NCBI GenBank assembly: GCA_949128115.1
Contig: OX421968.1
Span: 1,674,001 to 1,738,000, forward strand
Length of the DNA stretch: 64,000 nt
DNA from: Anaspis maculata
Lineage: Eukaryota; Arthropoda; Insecta; Coleoptera; Scraptiidae
Direction of reading: 5' to 3'
Part shown: in pieces, positions 46,193 through 57,159 of the stretch
Numbering within the stretch: position 1 is the stretch's first letter
How the letters are laid out: every line of letters starts with the position of its first letter
Translations under genes and position numbers: made by a program
The notes under the pieces: generated by a model
Seen by the model: only the letters and a program-made list of their open reading frames with translations
Database searches by the model: none
Told to the model about the DNA's origin: nothing

Positions 46193-46900
46193 TGGAGATT
46201 GAAACATAAATTCCACAAAAAGCACAGACATTTCTGTACAGAAAACCAAGTTTTATAATTATTTGAAAAAACTGTCTCAAGTTGTGCGATTGTGCATGTG
46301 TATAATCAAATGGCAACCCTCAATGAATATTTAGATGAAAAAATGACGGCCAAATCTTCTTAAGAACCAACGCTATCGCTGATTAAAGTTCTATACCTAT
46401 AAAAGAATCACCCGTTATATTATATTCTATTAAGATGGATTGCGTTTTATTGTGTTCTACATAGGTTATGGGACCACTTTGACTGTTTGCAGGTACTTTC
46501 AGAAAGAAATAATTTCAAGGATTCATGACAGCTTGTATACAAAACAGAAATTCATTATAGATTCAGAGTTTGACTTTTCGTACTCAATACTTTTCCAAAG
46601 TTATGAAGTTTTTTTTCATTTGAATTAAATATTTGCTATTATAAAAGAAAATACATAAATAGTTTACTAAAATCTTTTGAAAAACAAAAATATAGAAGCA
46701 ATCAAAGGACCAACTTTTTTGTCCCTCCATAACTTCAAAAGTAGAAGACATAATTTTTTCAACAACTTTCTGGCAGTCTACTATACCTCCATATAAAGGA
46801 GGTGAGTAGTAGAGTGCCAGGCTTGAAGGTGTCCGACCAACTTCAAGGTGGTCTGACACTATAGAATCACCTGTATACTGGTATACATACCATCGTATTC

Positions 46901-47032
46901 AAAATAAACGAGGACAGTGTTTCGCGCGGAGTGTACTGATTTGATGAATTTTGATCTTTTTGTCACTGTGACACCAAGCTAAAATTCATCAAATCAGTAC
47001 ACTCTGCGCGAAACACTATTCTCGTTTATTTT
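46901..47032. mobile_element. 132-bp hairpin MITE with 50-bp arms
   Basis: AAAATAAACGAGGACAGTGT at 46901 is mirrored at 47032 (arms differ at only a few bases), including TTTCGCG and GTACTGATTTGATGAATTTT. The loop is ~30 bases with GTCACTGTGAC. It lies between two CAGGGTG-type elements. Confidence 0.8.
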
Positions 47033-47047
47033 GCGTACTTTGGTACA

Positions 47048-47262
47048 TACAGGGTGGCCCAACGAAAACACAACAGGTACGTTTTTTGGGCATTTCACCT
47101 CATTCAAAAAAAAAACTCGGACAGGTCGATTTTTATATCGAGGGGAGACATCTGAAACATACATTGGCGAATTTCTATCTTTAGTCCCCTCACCCTTCAC
47201 CCACTTCAACTTTAAATTTCAAATGACACAATCTGCTTTGCGATACATCAAATCAATTTTTA
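47048..47262 (+). mobile_element. Partial copy of the 42598-43450 foldback
   Basis: It starts TACAGGGTGGCCCAACGAAA and follows the left arm of the full copy through CGGACAGGTCGATTTTTAT, ACATCTGAAACATACATTGG and TGCGATACATCAAAT, then ends. The right arm is absent. Confidence 0.75.
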
Positions 47263-47329
47263 GAATTTCATCCTATTTCTAGAAGAAAATAAATTTTTAA
47301 TCCCATCAGTTATCGTGGAAGATTGATTA

Positions 47330-47372
47330 CACATACACGCACTGACACACGCACGCACGCACGCACGCACGG
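47330..47372 (+). repeat. (ACGC)n / ACAC microsatellite
   Basis: ACACGCACTGACACACGCAC is followed by five ACGC units. Confidence 0.8.
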
Positions 47373-48158
47373 AAATGGTTTTATGGTTTTAATCGTCTCA
47401 GGGGATCTCAAAATTTCCGCCGTCATCTCGAAAAATTTGTTAGCGCGTGACCAATATTTTCCCTCTTCATTGGTTCGTGGGTCGTGGGTTCTTGAACAAG
47501 GGATTGAATCAATATGACACAAATGTGAATCAGCCTCGAGGTTGAGTATTCCAAGGTTTTTTCATTTGCATGGTTAAAAAATTGTTGGCAAGGAGGACTC
47601 AAATTACCAATGCATAATTTCAAAGAAGAATACCGGACCTTCTTCGCCTAAAAATGAGCATGATTCACTCAACGGTTTCATTGGCAGATTTTCTCTTCCA
47701 ATTGAAGTCATTTCAGGTGAACAAGATCCAGTCTTTAATAACGTTCATTTGAATTTTGCATTCCTCAAAGACAAATTGATATCATATTATAAATGAGACT
47801 AAGCTTGAAATGTTCAGAAAGAATGGTCTGTTAGAATGCAAGTTGAATTCTGTTTAGTTCTTTGCCTTAACCGCATCTCAAGAGAGTTCAGCATTTCAAT
47901 TGGGTCACTTTTGGTATGATCACTCTTCCAAAAATTCTGATTTCAAGTGAATAGTGTCGAACCACCTCCAGCGAGGTCTCTCAATGGCACTATAAATAAA
48001 TTAATAAGTTAATCCCGATTCGCTAGCCTTCTTACCTCAAGCTTTTGCTTCTACACAAGCCGTACATTTTCAAATTCGGCCGATAAGGAAAGAACTGCTT
48101 ATGTGCTGAAAAGCCAAAAAAGCTGTTTTTTTTAAATCAGACTTCAACTGAAGTACAC
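47373..48158. other. Unassigned DNA
   Basis: No gene or element boundary is recognised. Confidence 0.3.
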
Positions 48159-48323
48159 TGATCGTTTTTTGAAGTGGTTCGCCTGCAAAATTGTCCTACT
48201 TTGATAGGTTGTAACTTTTTAATGGATGGACGTAATTTGTTGAGTTTCTTTTTATCAGAAAGGGCGTCCCTTTGGTAACAAGTGTGCTAACCTGAATTCA
48301 TTTGATTTTATTGATAGTGATTT

Positions 48324-49273
48324 TACAGGGTGATTTGTAAAGATATGATTTTTATATCAAATAAATTGATGTACATGAGGTAAATAGGTCACCCTGTATA
48401 TTTCATTTCAAGGTCATCATAGAGCCTTATGTCTTAGCGCTGTATATTTTTTTGGATTCTGGTCTAACTCACTGGGCTTTGGAGATATCAATTTTCAATT
48501 CACTGCATGTTTATTTGCGTGAAAAAATCGAGATATCTTTGGGAGTAATAACGTTCTGACATTTATGCAAATTGAATTGTTTGTAAAAATGCCGCGTCTA
48601 CAAGGTGCGACTCTTGAAAGAAGAATCGAAATGGTTTCGGTTGGTGTCTCTTGCAGAGAATTAGCACGACCCTCCAATATTGCATACAGTATAGTCAATC
48701 GCGCTTCGAGCCAACGTAGTGAGTGAATTTTTCCAACGTGAGAATATCACCAGAATGGAATGGCCGGCGCTTTCACCGGACCTCAATTCAATAGAAAACG
48801 CGTGGAATGCGCTCCAAAGAAGGATATTGGACCGCAAAATTGAACCTCATGGAAATGAAAGGCTGGGAAATGTCCTTCAACAAGCAAGAATGAGAAGCCA
48901 TTTCGGGTGACCTCATCAATAATGTTATCAGAAGTATGCCACGAAGATGTCAGGACGTGATAAGAAGTAGAGGTGGCCCTACCCGTTATTGATTACTTTT
49001 CACTTTTCATTCACAATTATTAGTTATTTATTGTAATGCGTTGAAAAATTGGAACAAAACTTTTTGACATTCTCGTATTTTTTTGTACTTATTATGGCAG
49101 AAAAATGATATCTTTCGACACAAATAACGTAAGATCAAAATCCAAAAAAGTATGCAGTGCTAAGACGTGAGGCTCTATGATGACCTTGAAATGAAATATA
49201 CAGGATGACCCATTTACGTCATGGACATCAATAAATTTGATATAAAAATCATAGCTTTTCAAATCACCCGGTA
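48324..49273 (+). mobile_element. Tc1-like element, internally deleted
   Basis: The TIRs are about 125 bp: TACAGGGTGATTTGTAAAGA (left) and TACCGGGTGATTTGAAAAGC (right end read on minus), both continuing through ATGATTTTTATATCAAAT, CACCCTGTATATTTCATTTC (or a one-base variant) and AAGGTCATCATAGAGCC. The terminal TA agrees with Tc1/mariner targeting. The enclosed transposase gene is a deletion derivative. Confidence 0.8.
48589..48992 (+). pseudogene. Tc1-type transposase, deleted and frameshifted
   Basis: The ATG at 48589 gives MPRLQGATLERRIEMVSVGV followed by SCRELARPSNIAYSIVNR, an N-terminal helix-turn-helix DNA-binding part. The sequence then jumps to ITRMEWPALSPDLNSIENAW, the end of the DDE catalytic domain where the last acidic residue lies in SIEN. 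It finishes SMPRRCQDVIRSRGGPTRY, the typical Tc1 C-terminus, with TGA at 48990-48992. The middle of the protein, with the first two catalytic aspartates, is missing, and the 404-nt span is out of frame. A full Tc1 transposase is ~340 residues; about 130 remain. Confidence 0.85.
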
Positions 49274-49439
49274 AAATAACAATCAATGATGACAAAAAAT
49301 TGCAATTATGCAGACTTGCTGCCTAAGAAACGCCCTTTCTGACAAAAAAAAAATCAGCACGATACATCCATCCATTCAAATGTTTACAATCTATAAAAGT
49401 GGGACAATTTTTTGGGCGAACCACTTCAAAAAACGATCA

Positions 49440-50679
49440 GAGGCAAATATTTGCGAAAACGCCTGAAGGTATGAGTACAACGTCTCTCCTGACGAAATGG
49501 GAGGTGTTCTATTTTCGCCGTGATCTGTCGATTTAATGATAATAATTAAAAAAATGAGCTTTATTTCTAAGCAATAGGAAACAGCAAAAAAATAGAACTT
49601 TGTGTATCAAGGCCATAAAGGTAATGTTTTTTGAAATTCGAATCTGAAATTTTGTAGCCGAGGCTGCAAAACAGGTGAGGCCAAAGAAGAACCTTTTGGC
49701 CGAGGTGCACACGAAATTTTTTAGGCGACTATCACATACAAATTGAGCAAAATACCGATGTTTGAATTGTTTGATTTCTTACTCGCAATCGCAAGAGTGC
49801 TTTTCTTCATACTTCATAAAACATAGTTACCTGTGACATTAGAAAACAAAATTTGTAGGTGTATTATTATGACAGTAGTTTAGACAAGTCAATGATGAAC
49901 GAGGTATAGTGAGAAGTGAAAGCGATTTTTCTCAAACGCCGGCACCACAGACTGAAGCTCAAATGCGGCAGCTTTGGATTTGCTTCCGCTGAAATCACAA
50001 GCTGTATACTTACTTACCTGGAGCAGTATGAACATTTTGTGATGAGTTGGTGCCTGTAAAACAAGGCAAAAATCTGGACAGGGTCTGTTTCTCTGGCGTA
50101 CCTTTCGGTAAAATCACAGTCGTGCAAGTCATCAACGTTGTGGTCTATTTATTCCATGATGAGGGCTACGGTATCCATCGAAATCCAACAGACACGCGTG
50201 TTTCGGACCTACTTGGGCCAATTTTCACGACATAAGCATAACCATAACAAACAAAACAAAATAATGAAATTGCCTTTGACTTTGACAGCACTCACATTGA
50301 CATTGTAGCATTGACCAATGATGCAGTAGCGTAGCAATCTTGCAACTGAAATCACCTCGGAAATCACCGCAATGGGCACCAACCTTACGGAGAAAATAAC
50401 TGTATTTTCAAATTTATGTAATTATTACATCTGATTTTCAGTCATCATTGAATGAATAATTGCTCCCTATTCATCAGGTATACCGCCGACTACTTCGTGA
50501 TGTAAATATTCAACAGCTAAATCGGTCTAAAATTATGTAACGTGAAAAAAGCAGAATGACATTAGCGTCCCAACAAAGTAAAACAAATGAGGTTTAGCGG
50601 CCGAAAAGGGAAATATTGACATTAGCGTACAAAAAAAAGACACTTTTGGAACGTCAAAAAGGACGTAAAGAAAGCTTTT
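49440..50679. other. Unassigned DNA
   Basis: The ORF at 50047-50235 is not recognised. No element ends are seen. Confidence 0.3.
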
Positions 50680-51482
50680 GTGTGTTGGTCGCCTGAAAAA
50701 TTCATTTACGCAACGATTTTGACGTTCGATTCATTTCCAAGTCCTTCAAAAACTCTATTCACAATATGTTCATCAAGTTATGAATCTGTCATCTGTCAAA
50801 AATTACAAGCTGTTAAAGCCCAAACTTTGACATTCAATAACTCTGGAAGTACGGATTTGAGCCAAATTTGGATTGAAGCCAGAGTACTTCACAAAGGTTT
50901 GATGTAACGTGAATACTCGTAGATTCACGATGGAATGTAGATTGAAAAAGATTACCAAATTCCTCGTCAAAAATCCGAAAAAAAGCTGGTGCCCCGAGAT
51001 TTCCTCCGGTGTTATTCAACCGGGGAGAAATCAAACTCGCTGAATATAGGGTCATATTGTCTTGTGTTGAACATAAGCATTTGGCTGCGATCCGCCCATC
51101 GGAAGAATCAAAAACAAAATCAATTCGAGGGCAAGTAAATGCAAATAAATTTTATTTTCAGAAATATTTGACAGCATACGATGAAATTTTATATATTGAT
51201 GGTATTGATGAAGCAGAAGCGTGGATAGATAAATAATTGAGCTCAGTCAATGAGAAAAAGCATTTTTTCAAACATGGAAATTCCACCCAGCGTACTGCTA
51301 CCTTAATTCGTGGAAAAACAAAGGTTTTATTCATGGGAACACCACCTGAATTACATCCAACTTTTTCTCAGATAGATATAATTGGAGCCGTACATAAATC
51401 GGCTCTGTACAAATCGGCTCTGAACACGGTAATAATTTCTGTATACTTGGCAACAATTACCATTAAAAACAAACGCAAATAA
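50680..51482 (+). pseudogene. Unrecognised decayed coding region
   Basis: A frame at 50680-50907 (MCWSPEKFIYATIL, ending RVLHKGLM) is followed in another frame by 51009-51482, which is open for 158 codons except one TAA at 51234-51236. The later frame has balanced composition (KLAEYRVILSCVEHKHLAAI, YDEILYIDGIDEAEAWID, LFMGTPPELHPTFSQIDIIG) and looks protein-like. I do not recognise a family. It may be a decayed host gene or a mobile-element gene. It is not placed in any element with visible ends. Confidence 0.25.
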
Positions 51483-52088
51483 GTACCTACTTCGCATTAA
51501 TAAGGTTGAGGGGGTTGGCCGTTGTGTTGCGATAGCGCGACATCTTGGTTTGTTTTAAAAAGTATTTCTTGTGCATACCGATGATACAATAATAATTATC
51601 ACTCTGGGAATACTGGGGAATCTTGGGATATAACTCTGGGAATACTTGTCTTGCTGTGAATGAATTGATGTTTGAGTAAATTCGGTTGATGGGAAGAAAT
51701 CTATTTTCGGAAGATGAATCGGCGCGTGTATAATATCGGGCGATTATTGTGACATAATGATAGATTAGCCGGCGGGAAGAAATTAGCCCTGTAGTATGTC
51801 CACAATTGAAACGTGTACCTACATATACATATATTTATATAGTGTGGAGTGATTTAATTAAATTGTTCAACTATTTTCAGGATCTCAGCCAGTAGCAGTC
51901 AGCGTCCGATATCGGATATGCGGTGTAATGAGTTAGGAAGTTTGGGGTTAATGTTGAAGTGTTGCAAAGTGGTATTGGTTGGCGTCAAGTCGTAAAGTGG
52001 CAAATGCAGGGCTTATGGTGAGAATTGTCCCGCAGAACATACCAGAAATGAAAGAGGGTATTATAGAGAGGGTGTATACGTTCATAAC
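51483..52088. other. Unassigned DNA
   Basis: A TATATTTATATAG stretch near 51830 is noted. No gene is supported. Confidence 0.3.
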
Positions 52089-52370
52089 TTTATCTACAAG
52101 CGTTAAATAATACCCGTCACATTTAGCACGTCGTCATAGGCGACGTGAAAAAATGATGATTCTGCGCATTCCTGTCATATTTTCAATAAATTCTGACATT
52201 TACCAAACATTTCAAAGACCATTGTAGATAAAATCCTGTACGATACACGCGTTAAAAGTGTCTTATTTTGTTCGCGGGGTTGCTCTACTCGCTAATGCTC
52301 GTTTCGCAAGCGTCCCCGCTCACAAAATAATACCTGTCACCTTTAACACTCGTATCGTAAATAGCTATTA
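52089..52370 (-). mobile_element. MITE, family TAATAGCTATTTACGATACG, copy 2
   Basis: Reverse-oriented copy of 23732-24014. Shared words include GCTCTACTCGCTAATGCTCG and CGCAAGCGTCCCCGCTCACA (minus-strand equivalents in copy 1). Confidence 0.8.
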
Positions 52371-53110
52371 CCACTACGACAATTATTGCAGTCGCCTGAT
52401 TCATCAGGACAGAAACGTTTGGTAATCAAGCAAGAACCGAGTAAGCACCGTTAGCGATCTGCTCTTATATTTTGATGATTACCTCGTTCTGAAAAGTACG
52501 CAAGTACCTACAGTTCTTGATTGGGATCTTCAGATACTCAAGACACCCATCCAGGTCCTTAGGCCTCTCATGGGCCGACGGACGTCTCCATTTAATAGAC
52601 ACTTTGTGATGCACCGTGAATTAATGCGAAAATTAAGGGGTGTTTTTATTTTTAGTGAAAAAAATCGCAACATGATTTTTATGCGCTGAAAAGTTTAATT
52701 AAACCGGCTGCCGCCGTGTAATGAATGTTTTTTTTTGTAAATTTTCTGTCACACCACCGTAAGGGGCGAAAGCGACCGTTTAATTATGCGAATGCTTAAT
52801 TGCAATTTTGGAAATTATGTGAGAATGATGTGAGGGATGTATAATATATACGACCGTCGCTCATTCACCGTCGGTCTTATTAAAGCCGATGCGGTCCCAA
52901 CAATAACCAGAATTCATTTGACTCTTTTGATCCTGGGTGCGGCTTTAGTGCGGTTTCTGTTGTTTTAAAACGCTTCGCTTAAGCGTTCTGCTACGGGACA
53001 TTAAGCTCAAAATGAATCATTGCGGGGTTGCGTTATTTTGCGGATCGTCTGGAATGGTTTCACGTCCATTGCAAATCCACAATGTTTATTGACGGTAATT
53101 TCGCATATCA
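52371..53110 (+). promoter_or_regulatory. Candidate conserved non-coding or promoter region with exon-like end
   Basis: This stretch lacks inverted repeats. It is rich in homeodomain-type TAATTA/ATTAA words near 52610-52800 (TTTAATTAAACCGG, TTTAATTATGCGAATGCTTA). It ends in an exon-like segment (RLEWFHVHCKSTMFIDGNFA) at a strong splice donor, GAAG/GTAAGTTT, at 53118. The exon product is not recognised. The call rests on composition and the donor only. Confidence 0.25.
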
Positions 53111-53118
53111 TACGAAGG

Positions 53119-54281
53119 TAAGTTTATACGTACACGTTATTATGTATACTGTACCAACGAATTATATAACCAGTCCATCTCCCCACCTTGCGGTGTGTCT
53201 AATAGGAAGCCCCGCCCAAAAAAAAGGTCTTCGCAGCAATGAATAATTTTGGTACATTATTACAAAAAGTATACATAAAACACGTACACTCATACAATAA
53301 GTATCGTTATTGTTTTGTTGTTAGCTTGGAAACTGTTTAAAACTTGCTTGGCAAAGAATTGATAATAATAGTACCTAGGTACTCTAAAACTTCAATGAAG
53401 TGATATCGAAACATATTTGCCAAATGTAACCTGAGATAAAATTAGTACCTAGTCATTAATGCAAAAAAAAGGGGGAATGAAATAAAAATAGAAACTGTAT
53501 GTGACACGTAAGAATACCTCTCATCTGCGATTTGTGGTAAAAAGGGGAGATTATTCAACTAATTTGAAAGTTTGAAAGACACGAGCTGAAAGCAAATGTT
53601 TGGAATAGGACCTTTTCGATGTAGGAATTAGGGGTGAATAGTTTCATTTCAAAATCAAATTCACATTCAAATAATATATTGTTTTCATAATGACACATTA
53701 CATAAACAAAGGTGAGCTGAATAATGTTTAAAACAAAATATAATAAATTGAAACCATTACCGTATGTACACATATGAAAGACAAAAGTAAAAAAGAAAAA
53801 AAAAAAGGCCCAACAGAAAACATATTCAATATTTATCAATACAATACCCAGCAATACAATACGATTCAACACTTAGCTAGATTTGATCCTTTGTAAGCCA
53901 CTTAACCCATCATCCTTTTCCGTGGTCTTATCTGTTTGTATGTTTGAAAGTCGCCAATATAGACCCATTGGCGTGAAAAATGTGTCCCTGTCTGTTGCTG
54001 TCCCTATTGTTCGATTGTCCCAACCAGCTGTTCTTAGATCAGGTACTTAAACCTCCTTGTCATCGCTAATAACCCTTTGTGGTTGATGCAAAATCATTGA
54101 AAAAAAAAAAAAAAAAAATCCCAGCAGAAAAATCGAATCACTGATCGAAATCCACAGCAGAGTAGACATGTATCAGGGAGAGAGGTCACACACAGCGCTT
54201 CAACTATTTATCGCCCCACCATCGCGGTGTCAAGCAGCACAAAGTGTATCATTTTATTCTCCAACAATGAAGGATCTCAGC
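53119..54281. other. Unassigned AT-rich DNA
   Basis: Contains an A-run at about 54100-54117. The minus ORF at 53555-53872 is not recognised. Confidence 0.3.
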
Positions 54282-54700
54282 TTCATGGCTAGGGATGGGC
54301 AAAACTATTGATATATCAATAAATTTATCAATATTATCGATATATCAAAATATCAAATATCGATAATTATCAAAATATCAAATGTCGATAATTATCAAAA
54401 TATCAAATGTCGATAATTATCAGAATATCAAACATCGATAAATGTCAACATATTGTCGAAAAATAGACAATGGTTAGTTATTAAAATATTTATAAATAAC
54501 AAGATAGAAGACCATCAAAGGCTTCCAAAGAAGTAAGTTTCATTCATCATGCAAGTCTAGATCAACCATCAATGATTTATTTTCCATATAATTACTTGAT
54601 ATCTTTTTTTTTTTTTTTTAATCTTTAAATTTCATATATTGAAGATGTTAAGAGATTGTACAACATAATTATAAATAATGCGTAAAAGGGAAAAGCAGAA

Positions 54701-55012
54701 TTATAAATAAAAGACCTCGTCCAATCCAGGACCATTGTCGAAGGTCCCCAAAATACTGGCTGAATTACCCCTTTGAATCTCTAGACTGATTCGCTGCATA
54801 AAAAAGGACTTGGCTCTGATGTCACCCGACTTGTCAATCAAAAGTTTACCTAAAGAATTGGCAAAGTCGAGTGCATCAGAGGACCAAGTTCCAAATGTTT
54901 CTACAGCGAAAGCCAGAAATTCAAAGTGGTTAGACAGCACAGAGTATTTGCGGACCTTTTCTGTTACTGCCTTGGAGGCAGCAGCTCCGGCTGACACAGA
55001 TGACAAGCGAAT
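54701..55012 (-). pseudogene. LINE polyprotein C-terminus, part 2 of split gene
   Basis: On the minus strand, IRLSSVSAGAAASKAVTEKV leads to RKYSVLSNHFEFLAFAVETF, GTWSSDALDFANSLGKLL, and ends with FMQRISLEIQRGNSASILGT followed by a stop at 54703-54701. These are the closing blocks of an endonuclease-bearing LINE polyprotein family (GAAA..A, K..KY, AVETFG.W, QRIS..IQRGN, LGT). It continues 57999-58790 when the insert is removed. No ATG belongs to it; a local ATG upstream lies within the inserted DNA. Confidence 0.75.
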
Positions 55013-55115
55013 ATGCCTCATGGGCATGAGGCTCAGTAGCGCACTTCCTTTTTGGAGGATTAGTGAACGCAAGATGTTAAGTGATTAGGGTTCTACCGTC
55101 TTGGGCAAAAAATTG

Positions 55116-55500
55116 CAATATGGCGGCCAAAACATCGACAGAATCATGAAATTCGGCTTGAAAATCAAAATGATCGTACTAGACAAGGGTAAGTTCCAAG
55201 TTTCATGAAAATCGTTCCACTAACAAGAGATTTCAATATGGCAGCCAAGATGGCGGCAGAATTATGAAACTCAGCTTGAAAATAGGAATGATCGTACGAG
55301 ACAAGCGTAACTCTCAAGTTTCATGAAAATCCTTCCACTTATAAGAGATCTCAATATGGCGGCCAAGATGGTGGGGCAATCATGAAATTTGGTTTGAAAA
55401 TAAGAATGATCGTACTAGACAAGGGTAAGTTTCAAGTTTCATGACAATCGTCCCACTAATAAGAAATTTCAATATGGCAGCCAAGATGGCGGCCGAATTA
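55116..55500 (+). repeat. 118-bp tandem repeat, ~3.3 units
   Basis: The anchor CAATATGGCRGCCAA recurs at 55116, 55234, 55352 and 55470, a constant 118-bp period. Each unit holds ATGATCGTACTAGACAAG and AGTTTCATGAAAATC. Confidence 0.85.
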
Positions 55501-55782
55501 TGAAAGCCAACCTGCCTATTTGGTCCTTGAGGACCTAAGCTATCCACCGGATAAAGTTCAATCTTCAAGGGCTGTAGCTTTATTTCCCGAGGAGAAGTTC
55601 AACTTCATCGAAGTGCACAGGAGATCTCTGTTTTTTGAGAATAATGATAACGATGTATGGATAACAAAAATAGTGCCCATTGGCCACCCTTGGGGACATC
55701 AGCTATTAATCGGAAAAAAGTTCCAAGACTCTTGTTTCAATTCTCGAGAAGGAGTACAGCGTCTTAATTTCTGCACGGACTC

Positions 55783-55783
55783 G

Positions 55784-55811
<28 letters not shown>
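55783..55811 (+). repeat. (GACA)n microsatellite
   Basis: About seven GACA units follow CACGGACTCG. It is part of the DINE-like layout. Confidence 0.9.
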
Positions 55812-55814
<3 letters not shown>

Positions 55815-56205
55815 CGGCCACATAAGCGTCATTCTGTTACTTATATAAAAAAATGTTCTCCAACTGATTTCGACCTCCTGAACACTAATATCGGGTTCAC
55901 TTTTGAATTGGAACATTTCTTTTTTATCGAAAAACCGAAAAAATGGTAGCCTTGTCACATGATTTCTAGTGATACCTACCTACTTTTTTTTTGTTATTGA
56001 GCGAATATCTTTCGTAATTTGAGTGCCATTATTGGCGAGTAACATTACCGATGGTGGCGCTGCTGATGCGCTTCGCATGTAAACAAACATGTCGGATAGA
56101 GCACGGATTGTTGCCCGCGCGTTCAAAAATCTCATAAGTAGTAGCGGTTTTTAATGTCCTCCAGACGTGGAACGTGGTTAATTAGTATTGCGGCGGAACT
56201 CAAAA

Positions 56206-56403
56206 ATGGCAGAAGCGCAATTGAGTGTTATGCAGGTTTTGAATCACTTGATGGACTCAACGGATTTTCGATGTATCGTGATGGGAGAAGAAATTCTGAA
56301 GTCACAATTTCTTGTGTTGTGTGGTCGAAAGCCAACCGAATCAAGCATCAATTTAAACATAGACATATTTGAATTGTGTTTACAAACAAGCGCATTGGTA
56401 TGA
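56206..56403 (+). CDS. ORF with possible RPA70N-like OB-fold start
   Basis: The ATG at 56206 has a good context (AAAAATGG) and opens 65 codons: MAEAQLSVMQVLNHLMDSTD, then FRCIVMGEEILKSQFLVL, then NIDIFELCLQTSALV. The order (SVMQVLN, a short linker, F/YRCIVMGxxxLKSxFLVL, then I...NxDIFELC) resembles by eye the start of the N-terminal OB-fold of replication protein A large subunit (PxLQVLN..., YRxxxSDG..., xML). A donor-like TTG/GTATGA ends the frame at 56397, so it could be a first exon. Plant-type Helitrons are known to carry RPA genes, which makes its place inside a Helentron-like insert notable. The similarity is weak and unsearched; it may be an unrelated small ORF. Confidence 0.3.
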   Translation: MAEAQLSVMQVLNHLMDSTDFRCIVMGEEILKSQFLVLCGRKPTESSINLNIDIFELCLQTSALV

Positions 56404-57159
56404 ATCTCCTCACAAGGTAACTGGGAATGTAATTGAAAAAAATAGTAGTAGCAGTTCCTGTGAAATTGGAACGTTCAAAGTTCAAAATGCACTTGCAAAG
56501 CAGGCCAGCCCGGGACATGCAAAAATATCGCAGCTGTGCTTCTTCGATGCAGCCATATAAAGTTCCCATTTTCAGCGACACTTCCCAGGCTTTTCTCGTA
56601 GTCATATTTTCCACAGTGCCGAGTTTGTTTGTCATTTTGACTAGTACTCAACTTGCGTCTTTCGCTTTCGACGGGAAACGGTGAAAATGTAACTCTTCCT
56701 TTTTCCGCTTCCCACAGCGCGACTCGCACTCGGAAACACAACTAATTCTCCGCCACTTTTTGTCACTATCTATCTCGCCACCTTCCATTCTATGCCACTT
56801 TTGCTTGCCAGTCGTCATACACGTGCCACTCTTATTTAAAAATGCAATGCTTTTGCAATCGACGACACCTAATATATTCAAGATAATGAAACGTGCGTGG
56901 CTCACGTACTTTGTTGGAAAAAATTAACGCCGCGTTAAGTCAGATGGAATCAAATGAAGTCTCCAAACACCGCAACGCTCATAAGAGCCCACACAAATCT
57001 GCAGTTGATCCGTGCACAAACGTCGTTTACACGTTGGCCGTCAGATGGCGTATTCGATCTTGAAACTCGCCAATCCTTCAGGTACCTAGTATTGACTATT
57101 TCAAAATGTTCAATTACTATTTCGGCACGTCTGATTTTGAATTTGTAGGGTCGTGTAAT

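Larger units (their letters stand above)
43902..46875. mobile_element. 2.97-kb TIR container with LINE fragments inside
   Basis: TACAGGGTGATTC (left) and TACAGGTGATTC (right end read on minus) are followed on both sides by related ~150-bp blocks containing GAAAGTTGTT(A/G)AAAAA, TTTTGAAGTTATGGAGGG and GATTGCTTCTAT. These are long, diverged TIRs. Between them lie a palindromic MITE and two retroelement fragments, so later insertions or capture have filled the element. No own transposase is seen. Confidence 0.65.
48159..49439. mobile_element. Foldback with a Tc1 relic in its loop
   Basis: TGATCGTTTTTTGAAGTGGT at 48159 mirrors the end at 49439 (ACCACTTCAAAAAACGATCA). The arms of about 110-150 bases continue through TTCGCC, AATTGTCC and AAAGGGCGT(C/T)(C/T)C. 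The Tc1-type element at 48324-49273 occupies its centre. Confidence 0.7.

Noticed and set aside
54300..54460. Minisatellite array or CRISPR-like repeats of ATCGATAATTATCAAAATAT
   Set aside because: The repeats are subterminal motifs of the hAT elements, found at both ends of both copies, with no unique spacers.
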